The notes beneath the pieces are model-generated. The model searched no databases and had not been told where the DNA came from. It worked only from the letters and a program-made list of their open reading frames with translations. DNA of 64,000 bases from positions 12,958,001 through 13,022,000 of the forward strand of contig JBBCBC010000012.1 in assembly GCA_037126765.1 (NCBI GenBank), written 5' to 3'. Made by a program: the position numbers and the translations under genes. Every line of letters starts with the position of its first letter. Within the stretch, counting starts at the first letter, position 1. This document shows, in pieces, positions 12,000-25,045 of this stretch. The stretch is from Stenogyne calaminthoides (taxonomy: Eukaryota > Streptophyta > Magnoliopsida > Lamiales > Lamiaceae).

Positions 12000-14288
12000 A
12001 TTATAGGGGTAGATCTTTGCTACCATCAAAAGATTCATATCTTTTCGGCATAGGTGGTTTTTGCGGTTTACGAAGCATGCTTATTAGGCGGTGACCTTGA
12101 TTGGGTCTCGATTGGACTTCCCTTTTTTACTGAGGTTGTCTTTTACGATTCGATCTGTTGATCGAGTTGAGGTCTCTTCGGAAGAAGCTGGGTTCTTCTG
12201 TTGATTCCTCGGTGATGCTTTTACCGGTTGGGGTCCATTTACATTTCCCCATACGGTTTAGGCTTTGCCTCCTTACTGCTCAAATGGTCTTTTTTCCTTA
12301 TTAGATACATGTTTGGCTTTTGGTGTATCTTTGTAGAAACTTAAATCGATTACACCTTTTTGAGATGAATCGGTAGGGGCTTTTGAGGATGTGGAAGGGT
12401 TCTCATACCCAAGTCCCTTCTTGTTGTCGTTGTTGAAAATAGGTGTTCATGTCTTGAGCGGTTTTAGATGATTTTGTAAAAACCTCTATTTTTTCTTTGA
12501 TTATCCTCGAGATGATTTTAGACTTTCATGCTTTGGAATAGCTCGCCGAATTTTTGCTTGCGAGGATTTTTGAAGTCATCGACTTCTTTGTTTGTTAATT
12601 GCCGGTGATCTTTGATCTGCTTCTCTGATCGAAGCTTTAACTTCGAATTTTAAATTCCTCGGTTGCCTACGGCGGTTTTCGGCCGATTTAAGTTCGGAGG
12701 CTTTCTTGAGATCATTCTCTTTTTGCTTGGTGATTATTTACGGTCCTCGACTTGTCATTTAAACTTCCACTATAGCATAAGTGTCTCTTTGCGTTGGAGA
12801 GATCCTCAAGCAATTGCTCGAGTAGAGCTGCGAGGTCAATCTCGGCGGGTGTGCTAATGATAGCGGTGTAAAGCGAACAAAAGCGAGTTTGGAGGTTACC
12901 TCAGTTGGTCCTCCTTGGCCATCGAGGCGAGATCTCATCATCATCGAAGAGAATATCGGATCTTCATTTCCATAGAAGTCAGCAACCTTCTTGTCGGACA
13001 TAAATCTTCTCTGAAGGGTATCGAGAGTCCTCGAGGGCGGAATCTGAATCGTCGATTCTGGCGATGTCGACAACCATAGCTTTTTCGTCCTGTACCGTTG
13101 CTCTCTTACATTTCCTCTTTTCTTCCCTTTCTCTTGGCGTCAGTGCAGGCGTCTGTCTTATTTGTAGTGACTGAAGCTTCTCACAATTGAAACCGCTCCT
13201 TGATCCACGGAACCTTTTCTTCGGTGAATCACTCAAAAAATGTATGATCTATCGGTGATTTTCCTTCGATAGTAATTTGAGCTTCTTACATGCGATTGGT
13301 TATCTCTTCTCTCATCATTTAGATTATCTCTTTTCCTTTCATCTCTGTGATCTCTCCGATCATCGAGATGCAGTTCTTCGGAGATCATTTATGCGATCTC
13401 CTATCTCTTCCTCGGTATGTTGATAATCTTTATAGAATCTTGATACTTACCCCAGTTAGTATTTGATTTCTCTAGTTTCACAGTAGCGGAAGCGTCTGAT
13501 TCTTTGACTTATGATGTTTCAATGGGTTCATTGGTCTTCAATCTCTTCTTTGGTTGCCTTAAAAAGCAAGCGATTTGGAAGTTGAGGCTTATTGGGCACC
13601 TCATCTTCATCTGCTTGTCCTCTCTCAATTAAATCGAACTCGTGAGCTTTAAGGCTCAAGAACAAGCTACTTGGCTTCATTTTTGAAATGTCTTGGCAAT
13701 CCTTGATTCCGTGACCTTCATGTCCCATTTCTTGGTGAGAGACCTTAAAATTTTGTAGTTGATATCTTTATCGGACATCTCTCTACCAAGTTCTCGAAGC
13801 TTGTTTATTGACATTGTAATCCTTCCATCGAGTTCGTTGATGGTTTCGATTAAGCGGCATCTTGAATTTTTTGAACTTTACGGTTAAACTGCGAACCATT
13901 TGTCTTTTATCTGGTCATTTCCCTCGCATATTTCATTTAGAGTATCGCATTGCTTTTTCATGATTTGAGATACTTAACCTTTTCCTTAGTGACCTTATCC
14001 ATTGTTTTCATGATAATATGCCTTGCGATAGTATCTAGAGTATCGATTTCCTTTCCTCTTGCATCCATCAAAATTTGGGCTTTTTTCGTACCAAGACTTC
14101 AAGGGCAAAATGCGGATCTCCTCCAAGCTGCGGGGTTGTCGTAATATATGATGATGGGTCCTCTTTCGATGACTTCCATCATTACGCCACTAATCGAACC
14201 TAGATGGTTGGACATATATATGGCCCAATCTGCATACTCATCGATTGAGAACTTTGGCGAGATCATGATACATACGAGGTGTTATCCA
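12000..14288 (-). pseudogene. Copia Gag, frame-broken
   Basis: The likely Gag start is the minus-strand ATG at 14286-14288, about 130 bases after the primer-binding site. It is followed in shifting frames by a KFSIDEYADWAIYMSNHL-type Copia Gag N-terminus. The stretch 13528-13728 continues the capsid region. Around 13080-13200 there is an eroded zinc-knuckle-like stretch followed by an Asp/Ser-rich tail, as in Sirevirus Gag. Several frame changes interrupt the reading. Gag would form the particle that houses reverse transcription. The boundary with protease is not exact. Confidence 0.65.
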
Positions 14289-14416
14289 TCTTTGAGTGTT
14301 TTTGGAAAATGAATGAGTTTTAAGAAGGTTTTTCAAGATCGGTTCGATCGACCACAAAGATTCTTCCTCAAGAATCGATGATACCTAAAAGTCGATTGGT
14401 GCGTAGAACCAATTTG

Positions 14417-14428
14417 CTCTGATACCAC
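14417..14428 (-). other. Primer-binding site of the Sirevirus-like Copia
   Basis: On the minus strand this is TGGTATCAGAGC, one base from the 5' LTR end. This is the usual plant Copia site complementary to the 3' end of initiator tRNA-Met. Confidence 0.9.
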
Positions 14429-14429
14429 T

Positions 14430-15979
14430 TGTAGGTCGAGCGGGTTTTTGAGGGCGAAATCTAGAGGGGAGGGTGAATAGACTTGAAAACTTTTGTCTTG
14501 ATCGGGTGTGATGGCGATTAACTTTGATCAGTCTTGAGTGAATCGGTTTGGTTGATAACCAACTTACTAATCGCTTTGAAGGCCGGTCGATTCGGTAACT
14601 ATCGGTTTAAGCGATGTGTCGCGGAAGCTTAAGTTTTACCCGTGAAAAACCGGTTTTTATAAATCGATTCAAAGTTAGTGTTTTAACGGTTGGTGAAGTG
14701 TCAAGCTTGATCGGATCGAAGCTTGGTGCTAGCTGATCTCAACTTAGAATATGTATTGACTTTAAAGGTTTGTGTGCAATTGTGTAGGCAGTTAATCAAA
14801 GCGGTAAAGGCACATAAGATTTATAGTGGTTCGGACAAACCAGGTCCCTCGTCCACTCTTCCCTATCACAAGGGGCACCAACTTAACCAATTTGGACTTA
14901 GTTTTATGTGTTAGTCAACCAAGACACAAACGGATATTTAAGGAGTTCTCGCTCGGCCGATCCGAAATCGAACTAGAAACCCTGATGCGAAATCTTGCTA
15001 AACAACTTAACCTAACTTTGGGTTTGGATAAGATTGTTTTGGTTCCAACTATGAAATCTTTTCTAGTGTTTAAGGTAGCCTATCAATTTAGATGAAAAGA
15101 TTTCTATGCTAAGAACTTATGGGATGAACACTTAATAAAATAATCTTCTTGATCGTGTTCTTCGTGCGGAAATCTGATAATTGCTTGAGCTTCTTGATTG
15201 TTCAGTGTTTCCGTGTCTTCACTCTGAAGTGTGATCCCATATTTATAGACCTTGAAATCAAAGAGCCGTTGGAAGCGATTTGAATTTTGGGCTATATTAA
15301 ATGAGTTTGCGAGATTGATGTGGCGTCTTGAGAGCGGCATGGCGAAAAGCGTGAACTTGTATTTTATAGCCGTTAGAAGCGACATCAAATCCCTTTAATT
15401 ATCGGCTCCAGATCATCGTGTCTTGTTCTTATTTATTGGTTATGAGCGCGCACTTTTTCGGTGTTGTTCTTCCAACTAAGGTTGACATTCTTCTTGTTCG
15501 GATCATCGGCGTATGATTAGGTGAAACATCGAGTTTTCACTGGTGGTGGTGACTTTGTCGATTTGGTCGATCGGTCTACTGATGGAGTCTTCTGGTGCCG
15601 GTTGACTTAGCTTCAACTAGCAGACTCGGCTGATGTAGGTCTTACAGTGCGATCTTACGGAAGTCATCGATCTTCAAGTATTACGAGTTTGAGCTTTATG
15701 ACTTGGTGAGATATCGACTAGATCGGTCGATATGATCTTCTGTTCTTCTCTAGCATTACGCTTTCATCGGATATAAATTTGTTCTTTGGATCTTGGATCG
15801 ACTTATACATATTGAGGTTCCCCCTCAATATGTGACCTATCTATTACATCGGTTGTTCTATCGGTAATTATCATTTGGTATTCTATAAGCAGTAATATAA
15901 ACATCGATCATTCTTAGTTCCATTTGGTCCTATTACATGTGTTTCTGGAACTTTTATCAAAACTATAAATTTCCCAACA
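14430..15979 (-). repeat. 5' LTR of the Sirevirus-like Copia
   Basis: This 1550-bp LTR pairs with 1290-2815. It keeps more CAG/CTG trinucleotides than the 3' copy, which often reads CG or ACG at the same place. Confidence 0.9.
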
Positions 15980-16079
15980 AAAAGGATGCTTAAAACAAAG
16001 CAAATTCGGTCCAAGAAGCGGTTCTAAACCCGGATCGGATGCTATCTCCTAAACATCCGATGAACCAAACTCTCAAAGA

Positions 16080-16617
16080 TGTTCCACTAGAAATATTCTT
16101 GTTATTAGCCCGACTCATTCACATTCGGATCATGAATGTTTGGAATCCATTTTATGCAAGGAGATATTGCTTTTATTAATTCGAATTGAAGGGTGATATA
16201 AAATCGGTCTATTTCCGGCATCATATCCATAGTTAGCGCATTCATCATAGTTAGCAGTTCCAGCTCCGTATCAAGGTCACGATCAATATCGTCACTATCA
16301 TCAATATCGATATCATCAAAAAGAAAACCTTTAGGCTTGTTATCCAGGAACTTGTTCAGAAATACCGTAATGAAAGGAACATAGGAGTTTGTTGCTAGGT
16401 ATTTGACCAAATAGGATCGTCCAGTTCCTATAGAACCTATCACTAAAATCCCCCTAGAGGGGGATAAGGCTAAGCGGAGCGAAAAGGGTTTTCCATGAGA
16501 TGGGAAATGCAAAGTATTAGCCCCACACGAAGTTTGTGAATAAGTGATTGTCTGATAATGAGCAAGGAATACCCGTCTTTCTGCTAAAGAGGATGTATTG
16601 AACTCATAATTCAATAG
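16080..16617 (-). pseudogene. ycf2: Plastid ycf2 fragment inserted in nuclear DNA (NUPT)
   Basis: The minus-strand frame 16105-16614 (169 codons, starting MNYEFNTSSLAERR) is unmistakably an internal piece of plastid Ycf2, the very large chloroplast protein of about 2,200 residues with an AAA-type ATPase region. It contains the Walker A-like GSIGTGRS, the Asp-rich DIDIDDSDDIDRD stretch and the IPNIHDPNVNES segment. The fragment ends abruptly at both sides and lies between repeats, so it is a plastid-to-nucleus transfer and not a working gene. Immediately left, on the plus strand at about 16082-16120, sequence coding CSTRNILVI appears. In Ycf2 that segment lies just downstream of the same region, so the piece is rearranged with an inversion junction near 16115. 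The few residue differences from typical Ycf2 suggest a fairly recent transfer. Confidence 0.9.
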
Positions 16618-17373
16618 CTAACTATAACATTGTTAAAAACCCATTTAAGTCATTATATACATATAATATAAGTATTAGTGCTAATAATTATAATATATAT
16701 AACATATACTTTTAAAAAATAAAAATTATGGGAGCACGTGATCCCAACATAAGACATATAGGTCCATCATTGAGTTCAATTACTATGACTATTAGTTGCA
16801 TGTACAATTGACATTAGATCTTGGATTGTAAAACGATACTGGGTTGGTTGTGATGAAACTCGGTACCCACATTTTTAAAAGAAAATAATAATCGAGACTA
16901 ACTTAGGACAAAGAGTGTTGATTTCGGGAATGACACTGACTTCATCAGATAGTAGAGTCTCTTTAACATCTTAGAAAGACAATTTTGACTAACGATATCT
17001 TATGGTATGACCATTAATAAGAATTATAGACAATTATTAAAAACTTTAGACTTTCTTAAGGAGGTCAATTTCAATCATGGTTAGTAATATGTTATCATGT
17101 TTAGAGTAACTAGAGGGGTCAATTTTAAAATTTTGACATGCAATGCAAATTGGGAAGACGATAATATGTGACAATCAAAGTGGTTTAGAAGGAAATAATT
17201 CAAAATTGTAAGGGAAAAAATAGTTTTAAAGTTGCATTATTTAACAATGTAATTTTTTTAAGCAGTTGGAGCGTCACTCATTTCCCATGCCTGATTGCAA
17301 AAGCAAAATATGTTCATAAATCGTGCATTGCGTTGAAATGAAAAAAAAAAATCAAAAAATATATTTAAAAAAA
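16618..17373. other. AT-rich intergenic stretch
   Basis: Nothing recognisable is seen; there are A-rich runs near 17340-17380 and no coding signal. Confidence 0.5.
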
Positions 17374-17741
17374 TGAAAAAAAGATTCTTATTATTATTAT
17401 AAGTAAAATATTTTTTTATAATTTATCTAACACAAAACATGATGTTTCTTGACGTGAGATTAGAGAGAAAAAGTGAAGGGAAGCTCTCTTTTCTCCCCGC
17501 TCTTATTATCTCACAGAAAATTAAGAATAAGAAAACGGGGTTTTCTTTGTTGACAAAATATACACATCACGTATATACACAAATCAAAGACACTTGATAT
17601 TGTGAATAGTGAATCAACTCGTGTGATTGAATTCCTGACAACGAGGATCACAATCTATACGTAGAATTCAACCGGATTCTTCCTTCCGCTGCAATATTCT
17701 GGAATTGAGGTTAGTGGATTTCTAACCCCCGTATTCCAACA
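17374..17741 (+). repeat. 5' LTR of the old Copia (left boundary uncertain)
   Basis: Bases 17451-17741 match the 3' LTR closely and end in ATTCCAACA. The segment 17374-17450 is AT-rich and only weakly comparable. Confidence 0.65.
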
Positions 17742-17742
17742 A

Positions 17743-17756
17743 TGGTATCAGCGCCA
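17743..17756 (+). other. Primer-binding site of the old Copia
   Basis: TGGTATCAGCGCCA lies one base after the LTR; its first nine bases match the standard Copia TGGTATCAGAGC site. Confidence 0.7.
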
Positions 17757-20169
17757 TTGTGTTGGATTCTCATATGTGATTACGATTCTCGCACGTATAT
17801 GCATGATATGTGGTCTGGATTTGTTTCACGATTGTATTGCAATTGTTCTGAATTTTTTTAATTTTTCTATTTATTCAAACGGATGAATTAGGGGCTGAAA
17901 ATTTTACTGTATGTGCGTGATATTATGTGGAATATATCTACCAAATTTCAGAATTTTTGGCCAAGCCGTTTGTGCGTATTAAATCGGTCTTTGAAAATTT
18001 TCGTAAACTTTGACTGCAAATTGCGAACAATGCAGAATGAACTGTGCTATGTTCTTGGTACTGGGTTAATCTACCTTAGAATAAAATTCCAACGGTATAT
18101 TATTCGTTAATTTTGGTTGAGAAACGAGTGAAATACGAATTTTGAAAGTTTTTGACGTTTCTGGGACCTAATCGCAAATTTTCAGAGAAATCGGGGTCTA
18201 TTTTTGGAGAATTAGATTTTCTTAAAGGACCTTAATGCAAATTCTGGAAATTTCTTATAACCTGGTCAAGATCTGATGTGTGCCAGACTGAACCAGTGGT
18301 CCCGCACCTAATCAGTGAACCAACGGTCTTTTTTTTGGTTCTACACGCGCCGAGAACAGAGAGCTGCTGAGGGGGCACGTGAGTCCACCCGCCGTAACCA
18401 TGGAGGCGCGTGTAAGCGCGTGAATTGGCCTGCTGGTGCGTGGCTATCTCCTGCTGCACGTAGAGGTGGTTTCCGGGAGGTAAAGGCAGTTTTCCGGCCT
18501 TCTGAAATTGTTTTCCGATGCGCTCGTGAAATCTTGTTTTGACTCTTTTAAGCTCGTTTTAACTCCGATTTTAGTTCTGAAAGTTGTTACGTACTTAATT
18601 TTCAGTGTAGATTCTTATTTTACATATTTTGAAGGCATTTGAGTTAAGGATATTCAAGTGCTTATTTATCTATTAAGTTGAGAACCACGATTAAAATTTA
18701 TTACACTTGTGAATTAAATTATTATGATTGAAATTATATTTTCTTGTGTAATTGTGAACTTACAATCCATGTGTTAAGTATTTAAACGTTGAATGTTTAA
18801 ATGGTTGCTCATTTTATATAGATATGACTCGAAGAAATGAACAATTGTTCTATAAATTTAGAAATTTTTTTTTAATGCAATTTTAAAAAAGAATTACATG
18901 ATGTACTAGCACGCAATTTTGGAAAATTATTTTGCTTGATGGAGTTGCATATTTTAATCTCTCTTTATTATTATCACATAATGTAATTCCGATTTGATAG
19001 CTCAAAACTTAATAAAAGTTAGAAATTGAGATATAACATTTCCAAGAAGACTTATAGTAGTTTTCTAGGACAAAACTATGTCAAGATTGGAATTTAATAG
19101 TATGGTGATAATTTTATGAGAAAATGATTGGTGGATTTGGGTTAAAGATTCAAGTAGACTAGTTATTGGGATGACATGTACATGTATTAAAGATGATTCA
19201 TTGTTAGGTGTTATTACCCTTGAGAGGTAAATGTAACGCTTGAATACGAGTCATCACCTAGATCCTTACGCCATATTTTTTCATAATGTCGTACTAAATG
19301 TAGTACTTCAAGATACAAAATGTCAAAGGGGATTCAAACTATTTGTGAAGATTGCCAGATAGTGTTGCTGAAATAAGATTAGATTAAGAATAACCTTTGT
19401 AGTTGATTTTTTGGGCTTATAGCAGTCATTAGATTTTCTTGACTATTTTGAGTTATTTTATTGACTCATAACATGATTGTGCTTTATTACGTTTATAATT
19501 ATAAATGTTATTAAACATGTAGTTTCATGTTGTTAAGTGGGAGTTTTAGCTATTTATTGGATTAAAAGCTAGAACTGATTTTGTTCATATTTTTGGAACT
19601 GAATCTGATTAATGAGGATACTTAATGAGATTGATGATTAATAACTTTAAGTCATTTTCGATGTCAAATTTTGTATTAAAATTTTCAGATGTCTGTTAGC
19701 TTTTCATTGAACATATTGATACATAAATGTACATTAACTCATTGGATCACTTCAATCAAACCAAACAATAGTTTCAAAAGCTATCAACGTCGAGTTAAAT
19801 AAATAGAATAAACTCAATAACGATAATTATGACATGTGACATCATAGTTAATTAAATGTTCTTGGAGAACAATATGCATTAAATACTATCTACCATGTTA
19901 TGGAAGATCCTGGGATTGGGATGAAGATTCAGATCAAAATGGATCAAAAGACTTACCTTTTCTTGTAATATAAGAAATTCCTAGCTCATAACAGACTGGT
20001 GAGCTCAGTTATAGACAAAATGATCCTTGAGAGTGTGCAACACCTTACAACTTACGATATTTGGTAATATCGATAGAGAAATATGGTAGCACTTCATTTT
20101 TCTAATAACATCAAATTCGGATCTAACATGGTCATTTCCTTACAATTGGAGCACTTGGGGGTTAACACG

Positions 20170-23100
20170 ACCACTTGAGGGTTAATACGACTTTTGATGA
20201 AAGTATTAAGACTTTCGCTTATTCAATTCCTATTGTTGAGCTGAAGGATGTGGTAATTGGAGCTGTCAAGTCTTCATCAAGTGTCCTGGTTTCTGAATCC
20301 ATTCTAAACACACTTCTAACTCAAAACATAAGACATACTAGAAGAAATGGAGGAAATGACAAACTGTATAAAATTAGAAATACTGCAGTTAAACTTCAAA
20401 TTAATCATAATGCTAAAAAGAATAAGGAGAAGAGATATGCAAAACTGAAAATTAGATGACCTGCAAGTTTGGTCATTTTACTCATGAATATCTTGAGTCC
20501 AAGAGGGACAAAGAAATTCATTGTAATTATTTGGTTTTAGCATAATTGTCTATAGTGATGTATTTATGACTGAATTTTATCATTGTGGATGATAGATTCA
20601 GGAAACGCAAACCATTGACAATGATGAATGGACATTTTATTTACATCATCATCATGTTTCAAGTGGGATGAGATGAATATATGTGGAAACTAAGTTCGAG
20701 TTGAAGTCTGGGGACTTGCAAACTTGAGATTGACAATGGTCAATGTTTCAAACTACAAAATGTCTTGTTTTCTATGGAGATCATTAATGATTTCAACTCT
20801 GAATCTCTTCTTCTATGATTGGGATGTATTTTGAAATTTATATTAGAGATTGTTGTGATAGTATATACAATCTGCATTATGGTACTGGACAATTATTCTA
20901 TGTTTTATATGATTTTGGATTATAAGAGAACAACTATTTTAGTATTATGATAATAATTCATGGATTACTAAATACTTGTTCCTCTAGTTATGCTTGTGTA
21001 AATAATGACATTTAGCATACTAGCTTTAGTCACATTGTGCAAGATTTGAATAACTGGCTTGTGAAAGAAGAACTATGGAGTTCGTCTTTAAAAGTCGAGT
21101 TATCAAAATGTGAACATTATCTTATTCATAAGTGATTAGAAAACCATTTGATAAAACAATGATTGTTAATTATTCACTGCAATTATTTTGTTTTGATAAA
21201 TGTGAGTTTATGAATGTCAAATAGCAAACCATGGAACTTATTGGTTTTCATTACTTAAGTTGATAATTTTTCACTATCTAGATGTCTAAAATTTCTCACA
21301 AGTTTGAGGCATTGGATTGCTTCAAATATTACCTAAATGGGGTTGAGAATAAAAAAGGCATAACCTTAAACGGTTTTAAGAACCAATAGAGGGCGTGAAT
21401 GTTTATCCATGCGGTTCAAGGAACGTGTAATGAAAAAATAATATATCCAAGCGATTATCAAAACTTTACACACCATTGTTCAATGGTGTAACTGAAAGAA
21501 GGAATAAACGTTGTTGGATATGACGTCATGATAAGACAATTAATTTTAACTATCTTTTTTTGGAAAGATGGGTTATTTATGATTGTCTGCACATTGAATA
21601 AAGTTATTCATAATTGATTAAGTCAACTTCATCTGAACTCTAGAAAGTTGAAGTCCTGATCTTTTGTTAATATTGGTAATCAGAGACAAACAAAGGTCTA
21701 AAAGGATTTAGAAATGTATCTTCTAAGATACTATGCTAAAATCAATGGATACAAATTGATCGGCGATCAAGAAGTTCAGAGTAAGACATGAGATAAAATC
21801 ACATAATGTCAATTTTTCTAAAAAAGATTTCCTAGTAGGAGTGGTATTTGAAATACTATACCATTTTCAGATTGAAATCATCACTCTCTATCGGATCAAA
21901 GTGGGAGTGATTTACTTAATGTTGTGATATTTGATAAAAGTTTACCCATTAAGATTAGATGGATCTTGATGAGAGTAATTATTTATGTCACAAAGATTCA
22001 ATCTTGAAAAATACTCTAGGAAACATGTGTCTGAGAGACATCATGATATTGAGGGACACACACCTTCTTTTTATATTTTTAAATTAGACCGGGTCTTTAG
22101 TGAATGAGGAAGAACCTACAGACGATCGAGAGGTTCTATCTCGTTATGCAAGAGACTAATGGAACAAAGCAATGAAAGATAATATAAAGTTGTCAAATCA
22201 AGTTTTTTTTTTAAACTTGTAGATCCTTTATTGGGACACATCTTAAAAATGCTCACTTAGTAGGGAAAGATTATACTCAGTAAGGGGTATTTAAACTTTC
22301 TTCATCTGTTGTGAGATTTACCTCGAGTCGTTCACTTTTTGGCTATAGTATCAAGTATAGATTTAGAATTACATAAAAAAAATGGATGTTACTGTTTTTC
22401 TCAATGGAGAATTCAAAGAATAGGATAATGTTTGTAAATTGAAGAAGTCGAATTACAAACTTAAACAAATCCTCAAAACAGTGGTACTTGAGATTTCATA
22501 CTATGATTGTCTCGTAGTAGCTTTGTTAGACAAAGACCACTGTGTTTATGTTTAACGGTCCAAAGATAGTTCTGTAATTCTATGATTATATGTTGATACA
22601 CTGTTAGCTGAAAAGACACAATGAGAATCTTCTAGTTAAAGCTTCATAAAGATCGTTCAAAGAAGTTACTTGGATAGTCTTAACAGACTCATGTAGTAAG
22701 ACTTCTAAAACGATTCAAATGAATGTATAAAAACATGTTGATTCTCATGTTATAAAAAGACGAGTCACTGAATAATAATGAATGTCCAAAGACTGAAAGA
22801 TAAAATGTCAAATGTACCGTAAGCAAATTGATTGGATGTCCGATGTATGCTAAGTTGTCTTGTACATCCGGACATTTGTTAAATTGTTGGTTTGGTTAGC
22901 GAGATATCAGTTAATCGAAAAGAGACATTAAAAGATAGTGTGTGGATTTTTTGAGATATCTGAAGGGTACTGCAGATTATTATCTCAAGGAGATAATCTA
23001 AACTTATAGAGTATACAGACACTAACTGGAATTATGATTTAGATGCAAGTAAGTCAAATTCTAGTTATACCTTCTTGCTTAAACATTGAAGCAATCTCGT

Positions 23101-23680
23101 GGTATAACATGAAATAAGTCTGTATAGCACTGACCACTATTAAAACTGGTGCATCTGCAGTCAAATAAATATTTTGGTTAAGAATTTTGATCTTTAACGA
23201 TTAGATTAAGAATTAAACACTCTAATGGGAGTTGTAACGATTCATTGAGAATTAAACACTCTAGTGGGAGTTGTAACGATTCATCGTTATATATGGCATT
23301 CCAGTGAGAGTTATATCGACTCAATATTGAATCAAAGACTCCAGTGAAAGTTATATCGATTCACTGTTGAATCAAACACTCTAGTGGGAGTTATATCTAT
23401 TCATTGTGAAATCAAACACTCCAGTGGGAGCTATAAAGATTTATTGTGAAATCAAACATTCAGTGGGAGTTGTTATGATTCATTGTAGTAATTAAAGCAG
23501 TTAAAGCTTACTATAAAGATTTCAAATATCATGAAAAGTTTGACTTTGTAAAGACGTTACAAAGAAGAAATAGTGATTCTTGAATAAATTTCTGCTGATT
23601 TGATGTTAGCAGATTTGTTGTCAAACCTAATTACAGAGATGTGTAAGACATCTTAAGGTTTTGGGTTTGTATGGATTTAA
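20170..23680 (+). pseudogene. Decayed Copia gag-pol remnants
   Basis: Scattered motifs on the plus strand follow Copia order. A zinc-knuckle remnant (CKFGHFTHE) lies near 20459-20490. A protease site with DSG at 20595-20603 follows. An integrase remnant (YTPLFNGVTERRN) lies near 21462-21515. A reverse-transcriptase remnant with a MDVT...FLNGE motif is at 22382-22415, followed by a KLKKSNYKLKQ stretch. RNase H remnants include a YLKGTADYYL motif near 22960 and a YTDTNW motif near 23012. A C-terminal ADLL-type stretch lies near 23600-23640. Stops and indels occur throughout, so nothing could be translated as a whole. The leader 17760-20170 has no recognised domain but contains a GC-rich block at about 18260-18480. 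Confidence 0.7.
23205..23495 (+). repeat. Minisatellite of ~48-bp units inside the RNase H remnant
   Basis: Six to seven imperfect tandem units each contain ACTCYAGTGGGAG followed by a TT-ATCGATTCATTG-type segment. The core AGTGGGAG resembles a Copia polypurine tract. The array interrupts the RNase H reading. Confidence 0.8.
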
Positions 23681-23699
23681 ATGGACTACAAAGTAGTTG

Positions 23700-24639
23700 T
23701 TAATGTTACTAGACATTTATGTATTGTAAATTATATGAAAGGTTCATATAATAGTATGTCAACAAGTGGATTGACTCTCTCATATGAGCAATCGCCCCTG
23801 ACATCGAGTTATGTACAGATATGAGATTATATTATTCAAAGATAATCATAATAGATTTTACCACAAATCTATTTGACTTATTGTTAAAGCTAAATCAATG
23901 GATTTACGGACGATAGAGGGAGAAATCCGAGTTAAGTGTCGAGTATACACTTGAAGCTGTGATTTACACAATGTCAAATAAATAAAATGACATACGCTTC
24001 CATCCTGGGAAGTTAAAACATCTTGACATGTGTTTCATACCACATGTGCTAAGTTGACCATAAGGAAATGAGAAAGATATCCCTATTTTCTCATTGTATG
24101 AGTCCTTGAGGTTTTTATAAGCCTCTTAGAAGTACCCTTAAGACTTTCTACTAGATTTCTAAGTCTTCACTTTAGTGTTGCTCCTTTAATATGCTACCAA
24201 TAGCTATGATTAATGCAGCAATGCGGTACATGTCTAGGAAAGCAGCTATAGTGGTAGTCTGTAGATATTTTGTGTGAAAGGAAAGACATCTTTATGAACA
24301 CGTTCTATTGTGTTCATTGATTGGTCAATCGAGTTGAGAACTTGATTATGAATACATAGATTTTCATAAAAAGTTGAATATGCTCTAATAATTTCAAGGG
24401 ATTGAAAGAGATATGTCAATTTGTGTTAACTGAAAGAGTTCTGGGGTATAACGAGTTTTGAATTCTTCATATAAAAGCTGGTTGAGTTCTTTATATATCT
24501 TAACAAAGAGTATAGCGTGAAAAACTCATATTCTCGAAGGTCACACGATTTATTTGCCTGTATGAAAAAGTATTATGTGATGGTTTATAAAGATGAAGTA
24601 AATGAGTGTAAGGCTCAAACTTCATGTGTGAGTGGGAGA
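23700..24639. other. 3' non-coding part of the old Copia
   Basis: No domain is seen. It ends in GTGAGTGGGAGAT (24628-24640), a plausible polypurine tract before the 3' LTR. Confidence 0.45.
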
Positions 24640-25045
24640 TGAAAGTAATTATTATAATAATAATTAATTTAATGGTAATTATTATTTAATAATATATAAT
24701 TATCCACACATGAAGTGGATAAATATGAAAGGGAGGTTAAAAATATTTGAAATATCCTACAGGATGTTTCTTGACGTGAGATCAAAGAGATAAAAAGTGA
24801 AGGGACACTCTCTTTTCTCCCTGCTCTTATTATCTCGCAGAAAATTAAGAATAAGAAAACGGGGTTTTCTTTGTTGACAAAATATACACATCACGTATAT
24901 GCACAAATCAAAGGCACTTAATATTGTGAATTGTGAATCAATTCGTGTGATTAAATTCCTGACAACGAGAATCACAGTCTATACGTAGAATTCAACGGGG
25001 TTCTTCCTTCCGCTGCAATATTCTGGAATTGAGGTTAGTGGATTT
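24640..25045 (+). repeat. 3' LTR of the old Copia, left part
   Basis: Bases 24767-25045 match the 5' LTR 17451-17722. The LTR breaks off at GATTT and continues at 28533-28557 (GATTTCTAACCCCCGTATT then CTAACA). Confidence 0.75.

Larger units (their letters stand above)
1290..15979 (-). mobile_element. Ty1/Copia LTR retrotransposon, Sirevirus-like, 14.7 kb, degenerate
   Basis: The two LTRs (1290-2815 and 14430-15979) read TGTTGG...CTACA on the minus strand and are flanked by a perfect 5-bp target duplication AAAAG (1285-1289 and 15980-15984). The primer-binding site lies at 14417-14428 and the polypurine tract at 2816-2830, which fixes the minus orientation. Domains follow Copia order on the minus strand: Gag, protease, integrase, reverse transcriptase, RNase H. 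About 5.3 kb then separates RNase H from the 3' LTR. That extra length, the long LTRs and the total size are typical of Sireviruses, which can carry an env-like gene there. Every domain is frame-broken, so no intact polyprotein is present. The class call is firm; the Sirevirus lineage is an inference from layout and LTR style. Confidence 0.9.

Noticed and set aside
23205..23495. Regular repeats as a CRISPR array
   Set aside because: Units are contiguous and imperfect without unique spacers, inside a plant retrotransposon.
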